Shown: positions 25,107-34,610, counted from the stretch's first letter. The stretch is 64,000 nucleotides of DNA from Bacteroides faecis MAJ27 (GCF_900106755.1 NZ_FNNN01000008.1:62001-126000), one strand, 5' to 3'. Made by a program: numbers and translations. The notes: generated by a model not told the origin, from the letters alone.

Positions 25107-27455
25107 ATGAGAAAATTAATCATCAGCATTTTAATCGGAGTTATTTTTCCACTTTATGCTTCAGCTGGTTTTGTCTTTCGGAATGATAAAGATGTAACAG
25201 TGGTCATCAACGATAGTGAAGAACAAGTGGTCCACACCGCCCTTGAGATGTTTCAGAAAGACTATGTCAATGTTTTCGACAGAGAGTTGAAAACAAGTAA
25301 CCAACAGGGAAATATATACATAGGCACAATCGGACTGAATAAGAAAGCGGAACAATTCATCGCTATCAAGGATATTCAGGAACTAAAGCAGCATGAGGAA
25401 GCTTTTCTGGTTAGTGTCAAAGACAACCACCTGATCATACTGGGTAGTGACAAGCGCGGAACTGCTTATGGCATTCTGGAACTGTCACGAATGATCGGTG
25501 TATCTCCTTGGGAATGGTGGGCAGATTCTCCTGTAGAGAAAAAGCAATCATTCAAACTGAAAGAAGGATTCAAAACACTCCAATATCCCTCGGTTGCCCG
25601 TCGTGGCATCTTTATCAACGACGAAGACTGGGGACTAACCCCATGGAGCTACCTAACCCACGAACCGTCTGATACGAAAGGACAAATCGGCCCTAAAACA
25701 CATGCAAGGATATTCGAACTATTGTTACGTCTGCGAGCCAACACATTCTGGCCTGCCATGCATACCTGCTCCGTCGCTTTCTACCTGACACCGGGCAACA
25801 AGGAGACTGCAGACAAATATGGAATATTTATTGGTACTGCCCATTGCGAACCAATGATGCGAAATACCAATGCTGAATGGAAAACAGCCGGAACCGGAAA
25901 GTACGACTACGTGAACAACCGCGAAAATGTGCTCAAATTTTGGGAAGAACGCGTCAAAGAGCTCGCCGGTTCCGATAATATTTACACTTTGGGCATCCGT
26001 GGAGTACATGATGGTAAGATGCAGGGTGCAAACACCTTACAAGAACAGAAAGCAGCCCTGACTAATGTACTCAAAGATCAGCGGGAAATGATAGCAAAGT
26101 ATGTAAATCCGAATGTAGAGCAAGTATCGCAAGTATTCATCCCTTATAAAGAAGTACTGGACGTTTACAAAATGGGACTGGAAGTGCCAGAAGATGTTTC
26201 TTTGCTATGGTGCGACGATAACTATGGGTACATCCGCCATTTCCCTGACAGCAAAGAGCGTGCACGCAAAGGCGGAAATGGTATTTATTATCACATTTCA
26301 TACTGGGGACGCCCGCACAGTTACCTTTGGCTGGCAACTAACCATCCCGCCCAACTTTATACACAAATGAAATTAGCCTACGACAAAGGAGCCCAAGATA
26401 TGTGGATACTGAATGTAGGCGATATCAAGCCCAGTGAATACCTTACGGAATTGTTCCTGGATATGGCATGGGATATCAATGCTATTGAAAACAATATAAA
26501 CGGGCTGGACAAGCACTTATACTCCTGGCTCAGCAGAGAGTTCGGAAAAAAAAATGCCAAAGAACTGCTTCCGGTAATGAATGAATATTACCGCCTTGCC
26601 TACATACGTAAACCGGAATTTATGGGCAACACACGTATAGAAGAAAAAGACCCTAAATACAAAATCATCTCCGATCTTCCATGGAGCGAAAAATACATTA
26701 AACAACGCATTAAAGAATACGAAACAATTGCAGCTAAAGTTACCTCAATGTCTCAAAAGGTTGCTCCGGATAAACAATTTGTATGGTTTCAGTTGATCGA
26801 GTTTCCTGTTCGTGCAGCCCACGAAATGAACAAAAAGCATCTTTACGGACAGCTGGCACGCCACGAATTAGCAGACTGGCGACTGAGCGATACGGCATAC
26901 AACAACATGGCCTCCTTAATGGAGAGATATAACTCCCTTAATAACGGCAAATGGAAAAAAATGATGAGCTATCCACAAAGCCTACCGGTGTTCAAGAAAG
27001 TTCCACATACCCGATCCACCACCCCGCTACCGGAAGATGATCATCCTCTTTACCTATTCAATGGAAAAGATTATTCCCAGTTTAACGGAGAAAGCCCCGT
27101 TACCCATGGTCTGGGTTATCAACGTGGAGCCATCAGTCTACCTAAAGGAAGCGATGTCATATATAACTTTAAAGCTAATGATACTGATTCAATCCTGATA
27201 GAGGTTGCTTTAACTCCTAACCATCCGGTTGAAGGTAAACAAATCAGATATGCTATTTCTATCGGTAACGAACCGGAACAAATTGTCGACTTTCACACCG
27301 AAGGACGAAGTGAAGAATGGAAACTGAATGTTCTCAGCAATCAGGCAAAACGAACGACTTCGCATAAAATAAGTTCATCAAAGAAACAGAGTCTGAAAAT
27401 CACTGCTTTAGACGAAGGAGTTATGATTGACCAAATTAAAATCCGAAAGAAATAA
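25107..27455 (+). CDS. GH115 family alpha-glucuronidase
   Basis: A 782-residue secreted enzyme; the signal peptide ends ASA-GF. GH115 enzymes remove 4-O-methyl-glucuronic acid or glucuronic acid from xylan and some from arabinogalactan. Family signatures include the N-terminal alpha/beta domain (ILGSDKRGTAYGILELSRM), the start of the catalytic barrel at PSVARRGIFINDEDWGL, LRANTFWPAMHTC, LWCDDNYGYIRHFPD and HISYWGRPHSYLWLATNHP. The helical domain and a shortened C-terminal beta domain (about 650-782) follow. It is somewhat shorter than the xylan-active Bacteroides enzymes I recall. It shares an operon with GH2 under a divergent AraC regulator. Confidence 0.9.
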   Translation: MRKLIISILIGVIFPLYASAGFVFRNDKDVTVVINDSEEQVVHTALEMFQKDYVNVFDRELKTSNQQGNIYIGTIGLNKKAEQFIAIKDIQELKQHEEAFLVSVKDNHLIILGSDKRGTAYGILELSRMIGVSPWEWWADSPVEKKQSFKLKEGFKTLQYPSVARRGIFINDEDWGLTPWSYLTHEPSDTKGQIGPKTHARIFELLLRLRANTFWPAMHTCSVAFYLTPGNKETADKYGIFIGTAHCEPMMRNTNAEWKTAGTGKYDYVNNRENVLKFWEERVKELAGSDNIYTLGIRGVHDGKMQGANTLQEQKAALTNVLKDQREMIAKYVNPNVEQVSQVFIPYKEVLDVYKMGLEVPEDVSLLWCDDNYGYIRHFPDSKERARKGGNGIYYHISYWGRPHSYLWLATNHPAQLYTQMKLAYDKGAQDMWILNVGDIKPSEYLTELFLDMAWDINAIENNINGLDKHLYSWLSREFGKKNAKELLPVMNEYYRLAYIRKPEFMGNTRIEEKDPKYKIISDLPWSEKYIKQRIKEYETIAAKVTSMSQKVAPDKQFVWFQLIEFPVRAAHEMNKKHLYGQLARHELADWRLSDTAYNNMASLMERYNSLNNGKWKKMMSYPQSLPVFKKVPHTRSTTPLPEDDHPLYLFNGKDYSQFNGESPVTHGLGYQRGAISLPKGSDVIYNFKANDTDSILIEVALTPNHPVEGKQIRYAISIGNEPEQIVDFHTEGRSEEWKLNVLSNQAKRTTSHKISSSKKQSLKITALDEGVMIDQIKIRKK

Positions 27456-27522
27456 AAGCAGCGACGGATAATTCCTAAAGGTAAACAACTACCTATTCGA
27501 TAAATAAGATGTAAACAGCTAA

Positions 27523-27562
27523 AATAAGACCGCCCCTCTTTCTTATCAGAGACGGTCTTATT
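27523..27562. terminator. Bidirectional terminator between convergent genes
   Basis: AATAAGACCG (27523-27532) pairs perfectly with CGGTCTTATT (27553-27562), with partial pairing inside the 20-base loop. It lies between the GH115 stop at 27455 and the EamA stop at 27610; A/T-rich flanks serve both strands. Confidence 0.75.
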
Positions 27563-27609
27563 CATTTATAAATAATATATAGCCTAAAATAAAGAGTTCT
27601 CCCTGAACT

Positions 27610-28485
27610 TTATTTCTTTTCCGCCCAATATACTCCGCAGACAATACAAGCAGCACCGCCCAAAGCTACCAGAGTAATCTTCTCATCCAGAATAAGGGAC
27701 GATGCAATCATTGTAACCAAAGGATTGAGATAGATATAATTGGATGCCCGAACTGTTCCCAACTGTTTCAACACTACATTCCACAGTACATAGCAAATCA
27801 GGGAAGCCAGCACGGCGAGGAATAGCAAATTGAATAATACGCCCGGTTGCAAAAGTACGGCAGCATCGGGCTGCAACGGATGCAGGAGAAAAGCAGGCAA
27901 AATAGTCAGCACTCCATAAAAGAAAATCTTACGGGTGATAAATACAGTAGGATAGCGTCCGGCCATTTTTTTAATAATCAAACTATAGAATGCCCAGGAC
28001 AATGCGGCAAGCAAAGTCAGCAAATCGCCTATCGGAGATATTTTGAGTACGAAACTACCGTTAAAAACAATCAACCCTACCCCCATCAATGCCAGTAAAG
28101 AACCGTATATCAGTCCTTTCGATGCCTTTTCGCTCTTATAAAAAAGCAGCGACAAGATAGTGGTCAGCAAGGGAGCCGTGCAAATGATAAACGATACATT
28201 CGAAGCCTGCGTAATCCCTAAAGCGGTATTCTCTGTAAAGAAATAAAGCGAGCCGCCGAATATACCTCCGGCTACCAGCCACAATTCATCTTTCCAGTTA
28301 CCGGTGAACAAACGTTTGGGAGAGATGACCCAAATGCCTATATATGCAATCAGAAAGCGGTAAAAGAATATTTCCTGAGGTGTCAACCCGTGATTTATCA
28401 ATACTTTAGTCGAAATGAATGTCAGTCCCCAGATAGCTACTGTTAGTATGGCAATCAGATGATAGTATCCATGCTTTAGTTCCAT
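27610..28485 (-). CDS. EamA/DMT-family inner-membrane transporter
   Basis: A 291-residue protein with about ten transmembrane helices in two EamA repeats. Each repeat has family features: AIWGLTFISTKVLINHGLTP at the start of the first, and LAALSWAFYSLIIKKMAGRY opening the second; the last helix carries LNPLVTMIASSLILDEKIT. The start at 28485 (MELKHGYYHL) is chosen over an upstream ATG at 28548 because helix 1 begins right after it. Family members export amino acids or other metabolites; the substrate is unknown. It lies 82 bases downstream of the acetylesterase gene and may belong to that operon. Confidence 0.85.
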   Translation of the reverse strand: MELKHGYYHLIAILTVAIWGLTFISTKVLINHGLTPQEIFFYRFLIAYIGIWVISPKRLFTGNWKDELWLVAGGIFGGSLYFFTENTALGITQASNVSFIICTAPLLTTILSLLFYKSEKASKGLIYGSLLALMGVGLIVFNGSFVLKISPIGDLLTLLAALSWAFYSLIIKKMAGRYPTVFITRKIFFYGVLTILPAFLLHPLQPDAAVLLQPGVLFNLLFLAVLASLICYVLWNVVLKQLGTVRASNYIYLNPLVTMIASSLILDEKITLVALGGAACIVCGVYWAEKK

Positions 28486-28567
28486 AATGATGGTTTTAAT
28501 GAGGACACAAAGATACAGGGAATCATGGATATACGCACTGACTTTCACGGATATATTTCATACGGAA

Positions 28568-30007
28568 TTACCAGTTATCAGTCCGGAAAGGCGCCGCAGG
28601 GATACCATGAATGCTGAAAATGCTTGCTTCTACATAATTCTTATACGCATACCGCACGGCCACAGGATGAGGAACTTTGTCACTCGAAACAGCCAGCCGG
28701 GCAGTCTTGGTTTCTATTTCGGCAAAAGCCGGGTGGAACACTTTATCTTCACCTGCTATCTCAAATCCTTTGAGCGATGTCCACATTGGGCTCAGTCCGC
28801 GTTGGGCATGATCGAAATTGATATAGATTTTATTCTCCTGTATCTCCATTGATTTATAAACAGGGGGAGCATATCCAAATCCTTTCATACCGTAGGTCTG
28901 TGCCAATGCCCAATAGGCCAGCCTGTTTCCTACCGTCTCCTTGTCTACGGGATGAATGAAAACCGGATGGCCGACATCCATTGTCGTCACCATGCCACTA
29001 TTCGGTATATCCTTCATATTCTGCAACTGCACTTCACGCAGGCGGGCAGCCGAAGTACCGTCGGCCCCTTCATAGTTGAAAGGAGCTATCTGCACAAAGT
29101 AGAAAGGAAGCTCTCCTCTGCCCCATTTCGCACGCAGGTCAGTAACAAAGGCAGGCATAAGGCTCTGATAAAGACCGGCATTGTCACGGTTACTTTCTCC
29201 CTGGTACCACAAGAATCCTTTCACAGCAAAATGAGTCAAGGGAGCTATCTTCGCATTATAAAGCACACACGGAGTAGCGGTGGGATTCTTCACTTCAGCA
29301 TCGTTGTCGAGTATGGAAAGGTCGATACTGTCAAAAGACTTTATGGATTCCCTGCTCATCCATGCCTCCACTTTCGATCCTCCCCAGGTAGATACAACAA
29401 TGCCTACGGGTACTTCCAGCACTTCCTGTATATAACATGCAAAATAATAAGACACGGCACTGATGTGGGAAACATTCACCGGGGTATTTTCGAGCCATTC
29501 GCCCTGGCAGTCTTCCTGAGGCGTTTTACTAAACTGACGTACCCATCTCCCATCCTTTGAATCTGTAGTGTACATTCGGATAGGTGTGGATGGCTTGGCT
29601 TTGGCGATGAGATCGTTCGTCCCTCTGACCGGTTGCCGGTCGAAGCCGCCCATAGGCATCTCCATGTTCGACTGGCCCGAACAGAACCAGACTTCACCAA
29701 TCAGTATATTCTGCAATGTGAGCAATTCGCCGTCATTGAAAGTAATCTTGTAAGGTCCTCCCGCAACAGGGGTAGATACCTTCAAAGACCAGTTTCCTTT
29801 TCCATCCGACGACGATTTATATACCCGGTTGTTCCACGAAGTTTTCACCGTCACAACAGCATTGGGACGGGCCTTTCCCCATAGTTCGACTTCTGTTTGC
29901 TGCTGTAATACCATATTATCTCCAAGTATGGAAGATAATGTCACTTTTGCCTCACTCTTCATTGAAAAAGAAAGGACTAAAAACAAAAAGCTTATCAGAT
30001 ATTTCAT
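28568..30007 (-). CDS. Sialate O-acetylesterase-like SGNH esterase
   Basis: A 479-residue secreted esterase; the signal peptide ends SEA-KV. The nucleophile block is VWFCSGQSNMEMPMGG, with the serine in GQSN near residue 114. Further family blocks are VSTWGGSKVEAWMS, GFLWYQGESNRDNAG and the C-terminal FIHPVDKETVGNRLA that supplies the catalytic histidine. The enzymes deacetylate sialic acids or plant/microbial polysaccharides; the neighbouring lyase-like gene favours an acetylated uronic-acid glycan, by inference. It is separated by 32 bases from the lyase-like gene upstream. A longer relative lies at 48539-50485. Confidence 0.87.
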   Translation of the reverse strand: MKYLISFLFLVLSFSMKSEAKVTLSSILGDNMVLQQQTEVELWGKARPNAVVTVKTSWNNRVYKSSSDGKGNWSLKVSTPVAGGPYKITFNDGELLTLQNILIGEVWFCSGQSNMEMPMGGFDRQPVRGTNDLIAKAKPSTPIRMYTTDSKDGRWVRQFSKTPQEDCQGEWLENTPVNVSHISAVSYYFACYIQEVLEVPVGIVVSTWGGSKVEAWMSRESIKSFDSIDLSILDNDAEVKNPTATPCVLYNAKIAPLTHFAVKGFLWYQGESNRDNAGLYQSLMPAFVTDLRAKWGRGELPFYFVQIAPFNYEGADGTSAARLREVQLQNMKDIPNSGMVTTMDVGHPVFIHPVDKETVGNRLAYWALAQTYGMKGFGYAPPVYKSMEIQENKIYINFDHAQRGLSPMWTSLKGFEIAGEDKVFHPAFAEIETKTARLAVSSDKVPHPVAVRYAYKNYVEASIFSIHGIPAAPFRTDNW

Positions 30008-30039
30008 ATATATTTAATTATAAAGATAAATATTCGACA

Positions 30040-31974
30040 TCAGAAAATATCCCATTGTGCCCTTACAGTCATATTTTTGTCTTTCACACGGATCATCAAC
30101 GGGTAACAGGTTTCTACAGGACGTCGTTCAGTCCCGGTTTTTGTTACAATATCCGGATTGGTAGGCGGTATGCCGGAAACTTCGCCCACAAACAATTCAA
30201 AGGACGGCACACCATCTACCCGAAAAGTAATCTTTCCGGTTGGCGTACTGACTGTAAACGGATGATTCATCACACTCCTTTTCACATTTCGGATCTGTTT
30301 ATAAGCAACCGCCTCATCAAGCTTTGCACCTGTAAACTCTCCTTCTATCTGTGGCTGCTCTGTCAGTAACAGCACATAGTCATACTGATGAATCGTGTCT
30401 GAGATGCAATCGAACTCGTCGCAAAGAATGTCTCCTTTCAACAGAAGTTTTCTCTTCATTTCGACTCCCGGATAAGCCTTGTCACAAAAGGCTTCTATGG
30501 AATGATCATCGAAATACACCATCTGCCCCGTCGCAGGACGCTGGTCTTTACAATCGACAGTTACCGTGTTGTGAGAAAGCGTCCGTTTATACCAGTTCAG
30601 GTAATCGGGGATTCCGTAGGCGCAGGTGCCCAAGTCGGGCAATATCTCCTTTTCACCGTTATGGATGGAGATAGAAAGTTTATCCGGATGCCCATGACCA
30701 CCACCGGACGGACCGTACTTCAGTACTACCGACTTCTTACCGCTCCGCAATACCCCATAGCCCGTCTGACCAAACAGGTAGCTTTCCGATTCCTTCAGTT
30801 CCTTGTCGGGATGGATAGTAGTATTGGTCAGAAGCGCTTCCGGCGAAAGTCTGTCTTCCAGCCGATAGCAATCCTGTAGAGTATTCAGCAATAGGGGATT
30901 CTTATAGCGGGCATAGGCCACTTCATACAGTCTGATCTGTGTCGGCAGTGAAACTCCATACCATCCGTCGTTGTGGGAAGGAAAAGTCAAGTCACTATAA
31001 ATGCTCTTTATAGGAGCCACGAACATCATCTCCAGTTGTTTGTCCCACAAATCATATCCCATCGAACGGACTGCACCAGCCGTCAGCAGCATCGCCCTCA
31101 ACGGAAAGAAATGATAATTGGCAGAACCCTCGTTCCACCAGCCGTCTCTGTTGACGTGTGTTTTCATCATCTGCCGGTAACCCACTTTCGTGTGTTCAAC
31201 AGCGACTTTCACGATACTGTCATTATTGAGGGCAACTCCTATAGCGGCCAGTCCGCTATTATTCCAGACCTGCCAGTTGCCTCCACCACCTCTTTTCAAA
31301 AGCAGACCGGCACCTTCTTTCAGCAATCCTTTCTCTATTTTTTCCACCTCTCCCTTTTTGAGCAAAGGCTTAACAACAGAGTAGACACGGCATACATCAC
31401 TGAACCATCCCGCCTCATCCAGACTTTGCGCATATATCTTTGCACTATAATTGGCAGGTTCGGGAGTGTTACGCCCTTTATCATGAATTTCATAATGCGG
31501 GTATTTATCAGCGTAATCCAGCAACATGTCTTTCATATAGCGGGCATACTTTTTATCTCCGGTAGCCAAATACACATACATGCAATCAGTAAGAAACTGC
31601 TTGTTCCTGTCTTGGGCAATCGTTATCCATGCCCAGTTGATACGGTCGGAACTCCACGTTTTCTTGCAGAAGGAACAATACTGCTTGTCAGGACTATTCC
31701 AGTCGAACTCAAAGAACACATTATGTACCGGACAGAAATAGTCGTGCAGATGCCCGGCTTCTTCTTTAGGGACAGCCAGCGGATATTTCAACCGTTCGTC
31801 GATATGCGATTTTAGTGTATCTACAATGGTCTTTCCCCAAGGGGTTTGCGCAGATGACCGGATATTAGCCATGTCCTCTGCCGAGAAGAAATAAGTTTCG
31901 CGCTTCTGCCCGTAGGCAACAGAAAGCAGGCATAGAAGTCCGCAAGCAATCAGAATATATTTTTTAGTCGTCAT
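30040..31974 (-). CDS. Heparinase II/III-like polysaccharide lyase with Cys/His metal-site motif
   Basis: A 644-residue secreted protein (signal ends AYG-QK). An (alpha/alpha) toroid region (about 30-390) holds NWQVWNNSGLAAIGVAL and RDGWWNEGSANYHF, and a C-terminal beta-sandwich of heparinase II/III type starts near 405 with SGGGHGHPDKLSISI, where the His-x-His-x-Asp motif is typical. Catalysis would be beta-elimination next to a uronic acid. Near the N-terminus, Cys81, His84, Cys100 and Cys103 (CPVHN...CSFC) form a likely zinc knuckle. The exact lyase family is not resolved. It is the middle gene of a minus-strand operon with the acetylesterase and the calcium-loop protein, gaps 32 and 21 bases. 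Confidence 0.8.
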   Translation of the reverse strand: MTTKKYILIACGLLCLLSVAYGQKRETYFFSAEDMANIRSSAQTPWGKTIVDTLKSHIDERLKYPLAVPKEEAGHLHDYFCPVHNVFFEFDWNSPDKQYCSFCKKTWSSDRINWAWITIAQDRNKQFLTDCMYVYLATGDKKYARYMKDMLLDYADKYPHYEIHDKGRNTPEPANYSAKIYAQSLDEAGWFSDVCRVYSVVKPLLKKGEVEKIEKGLLKEGAGLLLKRGGGGNWQVWNNSGLAAIGVALNNDSIVKVAVEHTKVGYRQMMKTHVNRDGWWNEGSANYHFFPLRAMLLTAGAVRSMGYDLWDKQLEMMFVAPIKSIYSDLTFPSHNDGWYGVSLPTQIRLYEVAYARYKNPLLLNTLQDCYRLEDRLSPEALLTNTTIHPDKELKESESYLFGQTGYGVLRSGKKSVVLKYGPSGGGHGHPDKLSISIHNGEKEILPDLGTCAYGIPDYLNWYKRTLSHNTVTVDCKDQRPATGQMVYFDDHSIEAFCDKAYPGVEMKRKLLLKGDILCDEFDCISDTIHQYDYVLLLTEQPQIEGEFTGAKLDEAVAYKQIRNVKRSVMNHPFTVSTPTGKITFRVDGVPSFELFVGEVSGIPPTNPDIVTKTGTERRPVETCYPLMIRVKDKNMTVRAQWDIF

Positions 31975-31995
31975 AATCTCTATTTCTTTAGCTAG

Positions 31996-33744
31996 TTATA
32001 ACAGGATTGACCAATCGCATGTATAGTAGGCTTTATTTAGTTTCTCCAATGAACGGACATCTTGGTTGCGGGTAAAAAGATATTCCAGATCCTTGTACAA
32101 GTACAATTGCAACCAGTATCCTTTATCATACTTCTCACGGATGGATAATGCCTGTTTCAACTTGGCATACCAACCTGTATTTACCCGAAAATGCTCGGCT
32201 ACCTTGCATGCCTGCATAGCATTGTTCCACATACCGTCTGCCATCTTATCCATCAAATTTATGAAGTCTTTATACTTAAAAGATGAAACATCAATGAGTT
32301 CGCAACGGTCGTCTACTCCCATTTCCTTTAAATCCACAATTGTTTCAAAAGTCTGGTCACCATCGAGGTCATACTCCAGATAATCAAAGAAGCCGTTGCC
32401 ATCTTTGTCAGTGTACTTCACCGTTGCAAAACGGGAAGGATTCTTGTCCAACCCGAACCACATCCTGTCCCATCCCTGATAGTAGTCTGTGTTCTGATCG
32501 ATTCGCCAGCATCCCCATTCCGCACCATACAGATGAAGTCTGCCGTCAAACTTACCCATATAAAGTTGGCCGTTTCCTGAATTATCCAGGTCCCATTCCC
32601 CACGGTCACCCGCTGCATCCGATTGTTTGTTATGATCAATTCCACCTTTGTTCCATCCCACCTTGAAAGGGTCGCGCGGGTCGTATAACTCTACACGTTC
32701 CCAACGATGGCAATCATCATCTTCATCATATCCAAAATAAACCTGATCCCATTTTCCTCTGTTGAATATAAGGTCCCATGCACTGTCATGGTCCGGATAA
32801 ATCAACTCAGTCATCCTCCTGAAACGGGGATCTACAAAGAAAGAATCCGTCCCAGCCAATCGGGGATTCCGGAACTTATGAACCTGATCTCTGTAATCAA
32901 ACCCTTTTCCTCTGAAAGAAAGCGTGAAGTCAAAGTCAAATTCATCACCCGGACGATTATCATTATCCATATCGACGGCAATAGAAACCCAGTCGATGTT
33001 TCCGGTCAGCTGCTTGTTAACGAAGCTGTTGGCGGGTGCACTGGCATCTACTTTCTTTGGAGAATCTACCAGTCTGATTGCCATTTCACTCAGTCCGTCA
33101 CCGTCTTCATCGTAGAAAAGAAATGGATTTTCCCAGTTCAGCCTTACATCCTGCATATTGTAAGTAGCGGCATGAATCTTAAGAAAAGCTGACTGCCCGC
33201 TATAATCCATATAGAAATCGCAGATACCTGTCTTGTCCCAGCTTTTAATCTGCATGGTGTTCCAATCAATATAGTTGAAGATATTATCCTTGTCAGTATC
33301 CAGCACGATCATATAGTGTCCGTTTGGCCATACTTCGTCCGCTTTCCGGGGAGGATACTCGGCGACAATCTGCATATCGGCTTTTCCGTCATTATCGGTA
33401 TCTATCCAGTCGATAATAAGATCACCATGTCCACCGTAAATGCCATCACGGTTTCTGTCTATCAAAAGACAGTCATTTTTTGTATCTCCTTCCAGATCAT
33501 CCCATCTCATGTCTCCGTCATCGTCCAGCCATAATATCGGAATACTGTCACGGGTAATCGAATAGATAGCGTCCGGCTTTCCACCACCATTCAAATCTAC
33601 GATTTTGGGTGTATATCCTACCGGAGGAGGAGGTAACCGGAATGACACAATTTTGAGCTTGTTATTCCAGTAGTTTTTGTTTTCCTGTGCCTTGGCAGAG
33701 AAGAATGCGAGAACCAATGTTAATAGTACCAGTAGCCTTTTCAT
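31996..33744 (-). CDS. Secreted protein of unknown function with many Asp-rich calcium-type loops
   Basis: I do not recognise the family of this 582-residue protein. A signal peptide ends AKA-QE. The body holds at least seven DxDxDG-like loops of the kind seen in EF-hands, thrombospondin type 3 and FG-GAP repeats, for example DLNGGGKPD (50), DDDGDMRWDD (74), DRNRDGIYG (96), DTDNDGKAD (115), DTDKDNIFN (149), DEDGDGLSE (212) and, late, DKDGNGFFDYLEYDLDGD. Aromatic residues alternate with the loops, suggesting a calcium-rigidified beta-propeller or solenoid. The last 120 residues are helical without loops. It is the first gene of the operon with the lyase-like enzyme and the esterase, so a role in binding or cleaving the same glycan is likely but unproven. 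Confidence 0.7.
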   Translation of the reverse strand: MKRLLVLLTLVLAFFSAKAQENKNYWNNKLKIVSFRLPPPPVGYTPKIVDLNGGGKPDAIYSITRDSIPILWLDDDGDMRWDDLEGDTKNDCLLIDRNRDGIYGGHGDLIIDWIDTDNDGKADMQIVAEYPPRKADEVWPNGHYMIVLDTDKDNIFNYIDWNTMQIKSWDKTGICDFYMDYSGQSAFLKIHAATYNMQDVRLNWENPFLFYDEDGDGLSEMAIRLVDSPKKVDASAPANSFVNKQLTGNIDWVSIAVDMDNDNRPGDEFDFDFTLSFRGKGFDYRDQVHKFRNPRLAGTDSFFVDPRFRRMTELIYPDHDSAWDLIFNRGKWDQVYFGYDEDDDCHRWERVELYDPRDPFKVGWNKGGIDHNKQSDAAGDRGEWDLDNSGNGQLYMGKFDGRLHLYGAEWGCWRIDQNTDYYQGWDRMWFGLDKNPSRFATVKYTDKDGNGFFDYLEYDLDGDQTFETIVDLKEMGVDDRCELIDVSSFKYKDFINLMDKMADGMWNNAMQACKVAEHFRVNTGWYAKLKQALSIREKYDKGYWLQLYLYKDLEYLFTRNQDVRSLEKLNKAYYTCDWSILL

Positions 33745-33770
33745 TTCTTAGAATTTTATGATAACTGGCA

Positions 33771-33778
33771 CAAATGTA
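33771..33778 (-). promoter_or_regulatory. Candidate -7 box of the lyase operon
   Basis: Minus strand TACATTTG, an exact TAnnTTTG match, 27 bases upstream of the ATG at 33744. The leader would be about 20 bases. No clear TTTG at -33. Confidence 0.45.
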
Positions 33779-34227
33779 AGTCCCGCTAGTTAATTTAGTA
33801 ATTAATTTGCAATTAATTCGAGGAGAAAAATGAAGGTATAGGCTGGGAAAGATCGTTTTTAGGGGAATATACGGTCTAATTTAACGTTTATTTAAAAGGT
33901 TTGTCAGTTCAAACCCTAAAAATGATAGAATTTCATTTTCAGCAAAGTAAAACGAGAAATAGAATGTTACAATATACATTAGCGCAGACAAGTCCAATAG
34001 GATAATATCAAACTATTTTCTTTATTCCCCCTTCTAAATCTCTAAGTGTTATTTTTCTCTTGTCTCTTTTTTGTTTTAAAACTAAGCCTAATATATTTAG
34101 ACAGTATCCAAAAACTAAATAGAAAAAACAACCTTACAGAAAGAAGTTCTAATTTACAAACAAATCACCACCATCAGACACCCCAAATTCGTATATCTTC
34201 CTTTCTTACACTATTCCTCCAAAATCG

Positions 34228-34300
34228 AATAAACTCCCTACGCTTTTTTAATAAATAACGAGAGAGTTTATTATAAACGGTGCCCAAGTTTATTATAAAC
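34228..34300. repeat. Tandem palindromes and inverted repeat, operator-like
   Basis: GTTTATTATAAAC, a palindrome with one central base, occurs exactly at 34266-34278 and 34288-34300, 22 bases apart (two helical turns). In addition AATAAACTC at 34228-34236 is the complement of GAGTTTATT at 34264-34272, overlapping the first palindrome. Confidence 0.75.
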
Positions 34301-34334
34301 TATTTTTAGGAGTTTCCAGCAGCCTCAATAAAAT

Positions 34335-34469
34335 TATTATAACAGAAATGGGCAAGAACCTTCACAGTTTCTTGCCCATTCGTTATCCTGGCTATGCAAT
34401 TTTGCACATCCACCTATTGAGCTTATGTTATATTTTTTATATATTCTATCATTACTTTTCCTTTTTATA
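34335..34469 (-). ncRNA. Possible small RNA or short-peptide transcript
   Basis: On the minus strand TATATTTG at 34476-34483 is preceded by TTGA with a 19-base spacer, a near-consensus promoter. About 90 bases on is the perfect hairpin at 34347-34380, followed by a U-rich stretch. Tiny frames inside (MIEYIKNIT after AAAGGAAAAG, and MCKIA) could be leader peptides. There is no downstream gene in this direction for some 590 bases. Confidence 0.35.
34347..34380 (-). terminator. Perfect 12-bp hairpin, terminator of the minus-strand transcript
   Basis: AATGGGCAAGAA pairs fully with TTCTTGCCCATT across a 10-base loop. The minus-strand continuation is T-rich (TTTCTGTTATAATAATTTTA), while the plus-strand continuation is not, so termination leftwards is more likely. 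Confidence 0.6.
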
Positions 34470-34610
34470 TTCCTCCAAATATACGAAATAAAAACAAAAA
34501 AGTCAATAGCAAGACGATGTTTTCCGTGACATTTCTCCATTTGTCACGCAATACCTTATCATAAAAAAGGTTTTTTTCACTCACTACGTGGTTATCTGAA
34601 AATAAACACG

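Noticed and set aside
34337..34540. A 67-codon minus-strand frame
   Set aside because: It spans a predicted promoter and ends in a perfect hairpin, so a non-coding or leader transcript explains the region better.
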